From the NCBI RefSeq assembly GCF_017104645.1, contig NZ_JAAGPF010000017.1, positions 1 to 47,103 of the forward strand: a stretch of DNA of 47,103 nucleotides. Reading direction: 5' to 3'. This DNA comes from Burkholderia sp. Ac-20379. Lineage in GTDB: Bacteria > Pseudomonadota > Gammaproteobacteria > Burkholderiales > Burkholderiaceae. Of this stretch, positions 31,204 through 38,300 are shown piece by piece. The position numbers and the translations under genes were made by a program. The notes beneath the pieces are model-generated. The model did not search any database, was not told where the DNA came from, and saw only the letters and a list, made by a program, of their open reading frames with translations. Position 1 is the stretch's first letter. Every line of letters starts with the position of its first letter.

Positions 31204-32202
31204 ATGTCGACTGCAAGCGAGGCTTTTGCAAGTGAGGATGAGGCGGCGTTGCCGATCGAGCTGCGGCAACTGCGCTATTTCGTCCGGGCGGTGGAACTAG
31301 GCAGTATAAGGCGGGCGGCCGCGGAATTGGGAATCGCGGCGAGTGCGTTCGCGCACGATCTGGATCGCCTCGAAGCGCAGCTCGCCACGCAACTCGTTCG
31401 CCGTACCCGCAACGGGCTGATTCCGACCGATGCCGGTTTCGCGTTCCTGCGCCACGCGCAATTGACGTTGCAGCACGCGATGGATGCCGTGGAAGCCGCG
31501 CGCCGCCAGCGTCTGGTCGGACACGTGAGCGTCGGGCTGCCGCCGAGCACGGCGGCGATTCTCGGCGTGCCGTTTCTGGCCGCGATGCGCGAGCGGCACC
31601 CGGACCTGCGCGTGCATCTGGTCGAGGCGCTGTCCGGCCATCTGGCGGCCATGCTCGACGCGCGCCAGCTCGATCTCGCGCTCGTCGCGCGCGGCGGCGC
31701 GACGCGGCGCTGGCGGCTCTCGCCGCTGATCGACGAACGCGTCTATCTGATCGGACGCGAGGACATGCCCGGCTTTCCGCAACAGGACGTCGTGAGCCTG
31801 GCCGATCTCGGGCCGTTGCCGCTCGTGATGCCGAGCGGTTCGCACGGCCTGCGTTCGCTGCTCGATCTCGCGTTCGCACGCGTGGGCGTGCAGCCGACCA
31901 TCGCCTACGAAATCGACGGGCTCGCGTTGCTGATGGATGCCGTCTGCGCGGGGCTCGGCGCGACGCTGCAGCCCGGTTGCGTCGCCAGCCGCGAGCCGGG
32001 CCGCAGCCTGCGCGCGTGCCTGATCGCGGATTCCGATGCGCGCCGCCAGACCATGATCGCGAGCCAGGGCATCGACGAGCTGTCGCCGGCGGCGCTGGCC
32101 GCGCGCGTCGTGATCCACGATGTCGCGCGCGAACTCACGCAGGCCGGGCGCTGGCTCGGCACGACGTACCACGAACTCAATACGGAATACGAAGAAACAT
32201 GA
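31204..32202 (+). CDS. LysR-family regulator, probably of tcuAB
   Basis: A 332-residue LysR protein with an N-terminal tail of ~18 residues before LRQLRYFVRAVELGSIRRAA. The recognition helix region AASAFAHDLDRLEAQLATQL differs from the usual QPALSQQ pattern, so its DNA site may be unusual. The sensor domain has VEALSGHLAAMLDARQLDLA. Its stop overlaps the tcuA start (ATGA), so it is co-transcribed with tcuAB; a LysR gene next to tcuAB is known in other bacteria (tcuR). It is divergent from another LysR gene with at most 58 bp between them. No strong ribosome-binding site is seen. Confidence 0.85.
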   Translation: MSTASEAFASEDEAALPIELRQLRYFVRAVELGSIRRAAAELGIAASAFAHDLDRLEAQLATQLVRRTRNGLIPTDAGFAFLRHAQLTLQHAMDAVEAARRQRLVGHVSVGLPPSTAAILGVPFLAAMRERHPDLRVHLVEALSGHLAAMLDARQLDLALVARGGATRRWRLSPLIDERVYLIGREDMPGFPQQDVVSLADLGPLPLVMPSGSHGLRSLLDLAFARVGVQPTIAYEIDGLALLMDAVCAGLGATLQPGCVASREPGRSLRACLIADSDARRQTMIASQGIDELSPAALAARVVIHDVARELTQAGRWLGTTYHELNTEYEET

Positions 32203-33602
32203 TCGATGTGCTCGTGATCGGCGGCGGCAACGCCGCGCTGTGCGCCGCCCTGATGGCGCTGGAGGCAGGCGCGAGCGTCCTGATCCTCGAAGCCGCGCCG
32301 CGCGAATGGCGCGGCGGCAATTCAATGCACACGCGCAATCTGCGCTGCATGCACGATGCGCCGCAGGACGTCCTCGTCGAAGCCTATCCGGAGGAGGAGT
32401 TCTGGCAGGATCTGCTGAAGGTGACCGGCGGCGCGACCAACGAAGTGCTCGCGCGGCTGGTGATTCGCGCCTCGTCCACCTGCCGTCCGTGGATGCGCAA
32501 GCATGGCGTGCGGTTTCAGCCGTCGCTGTCGGGCGCGCTGCATACGGCGCGCACCAACGCGTTCTTCATGGGCGGCGGCAAGGCGCTCGTCAACGCCTAT
32601 TACCGCAGTGCCGAGGCGCTCGGCGCACGCGTGCGCTACGACGCGCCGGTCGACCGCCTCGAATTGCGCGACGGCCGCTTCGTCGCGGCCCAGGTGGGCG
32701 GCGAACGGATCGAGGCGCGGTCGTGCGTGCTCGCGGCGGGCGGCTTCGAGTCGAATCGCGAATGGCTGCGCGAAGCGTGGGGGCAAAACGCGGCGGGCGA
32801 ATGGACGGCCGACAACTTTCTGATCCGCGGCACGCGCTTCAATCGGGGCACGTTGCTGCGCTTCATGATCGACGCCGGCGCCGACACGATCGGCGATCCG
32901 ACCCAGGCCCACATGGTCGCGATCGATGCGCGCGCACCGTTGTACGACGGCGGCATCTGCACGCGGATCGATTGCGTGTCGCTCGGCGTGGTCGTGAATC
33001 GCGACGCGCGGCGCTTCTACGACGAAGGCGAGGATTTCTGGCCGAAGCGCTATGCGATCTGGGGGCGTCTCGTCGCGCAGCAGCCGCAACAGGTGGCGTA
33101 TTCGATCATCGACGCCAAGGCCGTGGGCCGCTTCATGCCGCCGGTGTTTCCGGGCACCCGGGCGAACACGTTGCCGGAGCTGGCGCGCGCGCTGAAGCTC
33201 GACGAAGCCCGTTTCATGGAGACGCTGAACGCCTACAACGCGGCCTGCCGCGTCGGCAGCTTCAATCACACGACGCTGGACGATTGCATCACCGAAGGGC
33301 TGACGCCGCCGAAAACACACTGGGCGCGCCCGATCGATACCGCGCCGTTCTACGGCTACGCGTTGCGCCCCGGCGTGACGTTCACCTATCTCGGCCTGAA
33401 GGTCGACGACACCGCGGCCGTTCGCTTCAACGACGAGCCGAGCCCGAACCTGTTCGTCGCGGGGGAAATGATGGCGGGCAACGTGCTGGGCAAGGGCTAT
33501 ACGGCGGGTGTCGGCATGAGCATCGGCACCGCGTTCGGGCGGATCGCGGGCGAGCGCGCGGCGCTGGCCGCATTGAAGGAGCGTGAACATGCAGCAGCTT
33601 GA
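32199..33602 (+). CDS. tcuA: FAD-dependent tricarballylate dehydrogenase
   Basis: A 467-residue flavoprotein, the length of Salmonella TcuA. It begins [18 protein letters not shown], with the GGGNAA variant of the FAD loop, then [17 protein letters not shown]. The C-terminus has [20 protein letters not shown] and [11 protein letters not shown], typical of TcuA. TcuA oxidises tricarballylate to cis-aconitate and passes electrons to TcuB. The following gene is a clear tcuB, which makes the assignment strong. No tcuC transporter is present, so uptake may use another system or the substrate may be a related compound. Confidence 0.9.
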   Translation: MIDVLVIGGGNAALCAALMALEAGASVLILEAAPREWRGGNSMHTRNLRCMHDAPQDVLVEAYPEEEFWQDLLKVTGGATNEVLARLVIRASSTCRPWMRKHGVRFQPSLSGALHTARTNAFFMGGGKALVNAYYRSAEALGARVRYDAPVDRLELRDGRFVAAQVGGERIEARSCVLAAGGFESNREWLREAWGQNAAGEWTADNFLIRGTRFNRGTLLRFMIDAGADTIGDPTQAHMVAIDARAPLYDGGICTRIDCVSLGVVVNRDARRFYDEGEDFWPKRYAIWGRLVAQQPQQVAYSIIDAKAVGRFMPPVFPGTRANTLPELARALKLDEARFMETLNAYNAACRVGSFNHTTLDDCITEGLTPPKTHWARPIDTAPFYGYALRPGVTFTYLGLKVDDTAAVRFNDEPSPNLFVAGEMMAGNVLGKGYTAGVGMSIGTAFGRIAGERAALAALKEREHAAA

Positions 33603-34764
33603 GGCTTTGACGCGGGAAGCGAGCGCGCTGGCACGCGGCGAATCGCGTGTCATCCCGATCCATAGTTTGTCCGATTCGGAAGGCGAGGTGGCGCGCGTGC
33701 TGCAGATCTGCAATGCGTGCCGCTACTGCGAGGGCTTTTGCGCCGTGTTTCCGGCGATGACGCGGCGCATCGAATTCGGCAAGGCCGACATCCACTACCT
33801 GGCGAATCTGTGCCACAACTGCGGCGCGTGCCTGCATGCGTGCCAATATGCGCCGCCGCACGAATTCGCGGTGAACGTGCCGCGCGCGATGGCCAAGGTG
33901 CGTCTGATGACCTACACGGATTACGCATGGCCGCCGGCATTCGGTGCGCTGTACCGGCGTAATGGCCTGACCTTGTGTCTCGCGCTCGTGCTCGGGCTGT
34001 CGCTGTTCCTGATGCTCGGCGTCGCCGCGAACGGCTCGCTGTGGGGCGCGGTGCCGGGCGGGTTTTACGGCATCTTCCCGCACAACCTGCTGGCCGGCAT
34101 CTTCGGCCCGGTGTTCCTGTTCGCGATGCTCGCGCTGGGCATCGGCGTGCGGCGGTTCTGGCGCGAGGAGGCGCCAGGCCCGGCGTCGAAGGCGGCGGTC
34201 GGCGAGTCCGTGCACAACGTGCTGAAGCTGAAATACCTCGACGGCGGCCACGGCGAGGGATGCAACAACGCGGACGATGCGTTCACGCATGCGCGGCGGC
34301 GTTTCCATCATCTGACGTTCTACGGCTTCCTGTCGTGCTTTGCCTCGACCTCGACGGCCACGCTCTATCACTACGCGTTCGGCTGGCATGCGCCTTACGA
34401 CTTCACGAGCTTGCCGAAACTGTTCGGCATTGCCGGGGGCGTGATGCTGGCGTTCGGCACGGCGGGCCTGTTCGCGCTCAATCTGCGTCGCCATGCGCTG
34501 CAGCAGGACCCCGATCAGAAGCCGATGGATCGCGGCTTCATCGCACTGCTGTTCCTGACGGCAACCAGCGGGCTCGCGCTGATGCTGGCGCGCGGCGGCA
34601 GCGCCTTGCCGGTGACGCTGTGCGTCCATCTCGGCTGCGTGATCGCCTTGTTCGCCACTTTGCCTTACGGGAAGTTCGCGCATGGAATCTTCCGGTCGGC
34701 TGCGTTGCTGAAGTGGTCGATCGAGCGCCGGCAGCCGAGCAAGTTGCAGTTGGGGGATGACTGA
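33589..34764 (+). CDS. tcuB: Tricarballylate utilization iron-sulfur membrane protein
   Basis: A 391-residue inner-membrane electron-transfer protein. The N-terminus has two ferredoxin-type cysteine clusters, Cys41-44-47-51 ([12 protein letters not shown]) and Cys75-78-81-85 ([12 protein letters not shown]). About six membrane helices follow, with histidines ([27 protein letters not shown]) suited to haem. TcuB reoxidises the flavin of TcuA and feeds the electron-transport chain. I chose the ATG at 33589, 8 nt after GAAGGAG; a GTG at 33583 is too close to that site. It overlaps the end of tcuA by 14 nt. It is the last intact gene of the block. Confidence 0.9.
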   Translation: MQQLEALTREASALARGESRVIPIHSLSDSEGEVARVLQICNACRYCEGFCAVFPAMTRRIEFGKADIHYLANLCHNCGACLHACQYAPPHEFAVNVPRAMAKVRLMTYTDYAWPPAFGALYRRNGLTLCLALVLGLSLFLMLGVAANGSLWGAVPGGFYGIFPHNLLAGIFGPVFLFAMLALGIGVRRFWREEAPGPASKAAVGESVHNVLKLKYLDGGHGEGCNNADDAFTHARRRFHHLTFYGFLSCFASTSTATLYHYAFGWHAPYDFTSLPKLFGIAGGVMLAFGTAGLFALNLRRHALQQDPDQKPMDRGFIALLFLTATSGLALMLARGGSALPVTLCVHLGCVIALFATLPYGKFAHGIFRSAALLKWSIERRQPSKLQLGDD

Positions 34765-34798
34765 GCGGAGCCGGCCGCTTCGGGGTCGGACGGCAATG

Positions 34799-34880
34799 CT
34801 GAGTATTGCTGAGGATGCGGCGACGCCGCGCGACGGCCGTCAATCGTATGACGATATTCCCGGGCTGCCCGACCGGCAGG
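34799..34880 (+). pseudogene. In-frame deletion remnant of an ldh-like gene
   Basis: Bases 34800-34822 match the first codons of the ldh-like gene at 13480 (20 of 23 bases; residues SIAEDAA against SIAEDVT), with CTG in place of the start ATG. After 23 unrelated bases, 34846-34880 match the last codons of that gene (GACGATATTC identical; YDDI in both). The distance from this segment to the following terminator is exactly the same as at the left copy. About 945 bp of the gene body are missing. Most differences in the 3' segment are T-to-C or A-to-G transitions, including loss of the stop codon. Confidence 0.65.
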
Positions 34881-34892
34881 GCACATCGATGC

Positions 34893-34922
34893 AAAAGGGG
34901 CGGCCGAGGCCGCCCCTTTTTT
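34893..34922. terminator. Terminator, repeat of the one at 14521-14547
   Basis: AAAAGGGGCGGCC-GA-GGCCGCCCCTTTTTT has U-runs on both strands, so it can stop transcription from tcuB (+) and from the LysR gene (-). It recurs from the left edge of the catabolic block with the same spacing to ldh 3'-end sequence. Confidence 0.88.
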
Positions 34923-34950
34923 CACGCGTTCCGGTTGGCGTGCGCGCGGC

Positions 34951-35961
34951 TTACGCGGCCCACTCGCTGACCATCGGCGTGTCGATCGCCGGCGCGCGTT
35001 CCGCTTCCTCGAACGTGCGCTTGCTGCACACGGTGTCGAGCGGCGGGCGGCCCGAGCCGTTCAGCAGCGGGCAGCGGTCGAAGACTTCGGCCACCCAATC
35101 GACGAACACGCGCACCTTCGGCGACAGATGCCGGCTGTGCGGATACACCACCGAAATCGGCATCGGCAGCGGCTTGTAGCCGGTCAGCACTTCCTTCAAC
35201 TGGCCCGAGCGCAACTGCGGCAGCACCATGAACAGCGGCGGCTGGATCAGCCCGAAGCCTTCGATGCCGCAGGTGACGTAGGCGTCCGCGTCGTTGACCG
35301 ACACCACGCCTTCCATCTTGACCTCGACCTCCTTGCCGTCGATCAGGAACGCCCAATCGATGTTGCGGCCGGTGCGGCTCGAAAAATAATTGACGGCGCG
35401 GTGATCGGCCAGATCGTCGATCGAACGCGGCTCGCCGTAGCGCGACAGATACGCCTTCGAGGCCACCGTTACGCCTTCGAACAGGCCGACGCGGCGCGCC
35501 ACCAGCGAGGAATCCTGCAGGGCGCCCACCCGGATCACGCAATCGACGCCTTCCTGCAGCAGGTCGACGGGGCGATCCGACAGGCCGAGCTGCAGATCGA
35601 TGTCGGGATAGCGCTCGCGGAATTCGTTCAGCGAAGGGATCACCACGAGCCGCCCGAGCGAGCCGGGCATGTCGACGCGCAGCTTGCCGTGCGGCTTGCG
35701 GTTGTTGATCTGGAAGCTCGCCTCGGTTTCCTCGACCTCGGCCAGGATGCGGATGCAGCGCTCGTAGTACGCCGCGCCATCCGGCGTCAGCGACAGGCGG
35801 CGCGTGGTCCGGTGCATCAGGCGCACGCCGAGGAATGCTTCGAGGTTCTGAATGATCGTCGTGACGGACGCGCGCGGCAGGCTCAAGGTTTCCGCTGCCT
35901 TCGTGAAGCTGTTCGTGTCGACGACGCGTGTGAAGACCTGCATCGCTTGAAGACGGTCCAT
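34951..35961 (-). CDS. bpeT: LysR-family regulator of RND efflux (BpeT/CeoR-like)
   Basis: A 336-residue LysR regulator beginning MDRLQAMQVFTRVVDTNSFT, with winged-helix residues RASVTTIIQNLEAFLGVRL and an effector domain containing VDCVIRVGALQDSSLVARR. It closely resembles BpeT/CeoR, which activate the llpE-bpeEF-oprC (ceoAB-opcM) efflux operon in response to inducers such as salicylate. It is divergent from that operon, 182 bp away, as in those species. GGAGGT precedes the ATG at 35961. Mutations in this regulator are a known cause of efflux over-expression in related species; no disruption is seen here. Confidence 0.9.
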   Translation of the reverse strand: MDRLQAMQVFTRVVDTNSFTKAAETLSLPRASVTTIIQNLEAFLGVRLMHRTTRRLSLTPDGAAYYERCIRILAEVEETEASFQINNRKPHGKLRVDMPGSLGRLVVIPSLNEFRERYPDIDLQLGLSDRPVDLLQEGVDCVIRVGALQDSSLVARRVGLFEGVTVASKAYLSRYGEPRSIDDLADHRAVNYFSSRTGRNIDWAFLIDGKEVEVKMEGVVSVNDADAYVTCGIEGFGLIQPPLFMVLPQLRSGQLKEVLTGYKPLPMPISVVYPHSRHLSPKVRVFVDWVAEVFDRCPLLNGSGRPPLDTVCSKRTFEEAERAPAIDTPMVSEWAA

Positions 35962-36063
35962 CGCTTTACCTCCGGGATTGTTCGGCCCCGATCGGCCTGT
36001 TCGACGCCGCTTATGAGCACGTCTGTCCGCCGATTGTTCAAAGCCCCTGAATTGTGTTGCCGG

Positions 36064-36069
36064 ATTATA
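36064..36069 (-). promoter_or_regulatory. -10 element for the bpeT-like gene
   Basis: The - strand reads TATAAT, a perfect -10 box, about 100 bp upstream of the regulator start. The matching -35 region is poor. The divergent gap 35962-36143 must also hold the llpE promoter and the regulator's binding site, which I could not place confidently. Confidence 0.35.
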
Positions 36070-36143
36070 GGCATTTATCCTGATGTCTGCCGGACCCAGA
36101 ATGCGCTCCATCTTGCAAATGGACGCGCTTTGGCGCCTGACTC

Positions 36144-36995
36144 ATGGATGCATCCGGTTTTCGCAATCTGCTGAATTCCGCTCCGGCCGCGCCGGAGCGG
36201 GCTGGCACGTCGCTCGCGGTATCCGATGTCGAAATCGAGGGCCACGCCCAGGACATCGTGCTGCGGCTGTATCGCCGGCCCGACAAGACCGGATTGCCAG
36301 TAGTGCTTTATTTCCACGGCGGCGGTTTCGTTCGCGGCTCGCTGGCCGATGCGGACTTCGCCGCGCGCTTTCTCGCCGAGCGGCTGCCCGCGCTCGTGGT
36401 GTCCGTCGATTATTCGCTGGCGCCGAAACATCCGTTTCCGGCCGCGCCGGAAGATGCCTATCGTGCGGCCCGCTGGGTCGAGGCCCGGGCGCGCGCGTTC
36501 GGCGGCAATCCGCGCCGGATCGCGGTGGCCGGCCACGACGCGGGCGGCCAGCTCGCCAATTGTCTGGCGTTTATCGCCCGCGATCGCGGCGACGTGAACA
36601 TCGTGGCTCAGGCCCTGTTTGGGCCGATGCTCGATCCAAGCATGACGCGCATGGGCGACGAGCGCCAGCTCGCCTCCGACATCACCGCCAAGGAGTGCGC
36701 GGCCAGCTATCGCGCCTACCTGCCGCAACCGGCGCAGCGCATGCACCCGTATGCCGCGCCGCTCGAATCGGCGCGGCTCGCGAAGCTGCCGGCCACGCTG
36801 ATCGCCACCGCGCAGAACGACGTGCTGCATGTGGAGGCCGAGCGCTACGCGGCCCGCCTGATCGAGGCCGGCGTGCTGGTGCAGGTGATTCGTTATCCCG
36901 ACGTTACGCACGCGGAGCTGGGCGGCTATGCGCCCGCGCTGCAGGAGGCCGTGCGCTTCCTGACCTGCCGCTTCCAGGCTCACGCCAACGATTGA
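36144..36995 (+). CDS. llpE: Alpha/beta-hydrolase-like protein of the RND operon (LlpE-like)
   Basis: A 283-residue hormone-sensitive-lipase-type alpha/beta hydrolase. The oxyanion motif is YFHGGGF (His58-Phe62). The nucleophile elbow reads AGHDAGG, with Asp132 where GDSAG enzymes have serine. The remaining triad members appear as Asp226 (AQNDVLHVEAE) and His256 (YPDVTHAELGG). Its place as first gene of the efflux operon matches llpE of B. pseudomallei and the B. cepacia complex, where no efflux role has been shown to be essential. The altered nucleophile suggests loss of esterase activity or another chemistry. No ribosome-binding site is obvious before the ATG. Confidence 0.82.
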   Translation: MDASGFRNLLNSAPAAPERAGTSLAVSDVEIEGHAQDIVLRLYRRPDKTGLPVVLYFHGGGFVRGSLADADFAARFLAERLPALVVSVDYSLAPKHPFPAAPEDAYRAARWVEARARAFGGNPRRIAVAGHDAGGQLANCLAFIARDRGDVNIVAQALFGPMLDPSMTRMGDERQLASDITAKECAASYRAYLPQPAQRMHPYAAPLESARLAKLPATLIATAQNDVLHVEAERYAARLIEAGVLVQVIRYPDVTHAELGGYAPALQEAVRFLTCRFQAHAND

Positions 36996-37027
36996 TTCAT
37001 CCAATTCCAACGCAACCGGAGATCTTC

Positions 37028-38248
37028 ATGTCCATCCTACGTACTCCTCGCTCCCGCATCGCGGTTGCCGCGTTGGCCGTCGTCGTCGCGATCGGCGGCG
37101 GCGCGTTCGGCGTGATCCACGCAAGCGCGAGCGCCCCGCAGAACGCCGCGCCGCCGCTGCAGGAAGTCGACGTCGCCAACGTGCTGGCGAAGACGATCAC
37201 CGACTGGCAGACCTACTCGGGCCGCCTCGAGGCGATCGACCGCGTCGAGGTGCGGCCGCTCGTGTCGGGCACCATCGTGTCGGTCAACTTCAAGGACGGC
37301 GCGCTGGTCAAGAAGGGCGACACGCTGTTCGTGATCGATCCGCGCCCGTATCAGGCCGAGGTCGACCGCACCGCCGCGCAACTGGCCGCCGCGCAGGCGC
37401 GCGACGGTTATGCGCAAACCGATTGGCAGCGCGCCCAGCGCCTGATCGGCGACAACGCGATCGCCAAGCGCGACTACGACGAGAAGCAGAACGCCGCGCG
37501 CGAATCGGCCGCCAACGTGAAGGCCGCCGCCGCCGCGCTCGAGGCCGCCAAGATCAACCTCGGCTACACGCGCATCGTCGCGCCGTTCTCGGGCCGAGCC
37601 TCGCGCGCCGAGATCACGCTCGGCAACGTCGTGTCGGCCGGCGCATCGGCCGCGCCGCTGACCACCGTGGTGTCGGTGTCGCCGATCTACGCCTCGTTCG
37701 ACGCCGACGAGCAAACCTACCTGCGCTATATCGGCAGCCAGCGCGACGGCCGCCGCGTGCCGGTGGATCTGGGCCTGGCCAACGAAACCGGCTATTCGCG
37801 CACCGGCGTGATCGATTCGGTCGACAACCGGCTCGATACCTCGTCGGGCACGATCCGCGTGCGCGCGCGCTTCGACAACGCCGACGGCACGCTGGTGCCG
37901 GGCCTGTACGCGCGGATCAAGGTCGACGGCAGCGCGCCGCACCCGGCCCTGCTGGTGGACGACGCCGCGATCAACACCGATCAGGCGAAGAAGTTCGTGT
38001 TCGTGCTCGACAAGCAGGATCGCGTGACCTACCGCGAAGTGCAGATCGGCGCGCAGCACGGCAACCAGCGCGTGATCGTCGGCGGCCTGCAGGCGAGCGA
38101 CCGGGTGGTGGTCAACGGCACGCAGCGCGTGCGTCCGGGCGAGCAGGTGAAGGTGCACATGGTGCCGATGACGGGCGGCGGCGACGGCGATTCGGCCACG
38201 CCGGTGGCGGACGCCACGAAGCCCGCGAGCGGCCGCGCGCAGTCGTGA
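37028..38248 (+). CDS. bpeE: RND efflux periplasmic adaptor (BpeE/CeoA-like)
   Basis: A 406-residue membrane-fusion protein. Residues ~10-35 form an N-terminal membrane anchor or signal without a lipobox. The lipoyl/barrel-sandwich segment is VEVRPLVSGTIVSVNFKDGA then LVKKGDTLFVIDPRPY, followed by a coiled-coil hairpin (~95-165) and IVAPFSGRASRAEITLGNVV. It links the inner-membrane pump to the outer-membrane channel. GGAG precedes the ATG. The gene lies 32 nt after llpE and 52 nt before the pump gene. Related pumps export trimethoprim, chloramphenicol and fluoroquinolones. Confidence 0.93.
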   Translation: MSILRTPRSRIAVAALAVVVAIGGGAFGVIHASASAPQNAAPPLQEVDVANVLAKTITDWQTYSGRLEAIDRVEVRPLVSGTIVSVNFKDGALVKKGDTLFVIDPRPYQAEVDRTAAQLAAAQARDGYAQTDWQRAQRLIGDNAIAKRDYDEKQNAARESAANVKAAAAALEAAKINLGYTRIVAPFSGRASRAEITLGNVVSAGASAAPLTTVVSVSPIYASFDADEQTYLRYIGSQRDGRRVPVDLGLANETGYSRTGVIDSVDNRLDTSSGTIRVRARFDNADGTLVPGLYARIKVDGSAPHPALLVDDAAINTDQAKKFVFVLDKQDRVTYREVQIGAQHGNQRVIVGGLQASDRVVVNGTQRVRPGEQVKVHMVPMTGGGDGDSATPVADATKPASGRAQS

Positions 38249-38300
38249 CGGGGGCTGCCAGCCCCGTCGCCACTCGCACAAAACCAGACAGAGCTTTCCC

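Noticed and set aside
14521-34922. The two terminator palindromes as attachment sites of an integrative element
   Set aside because: No integrase, excisionase or tRNA is present, and the similarity extends into ldh coding sequence, which points to a duplicated gene end rather than att sites.
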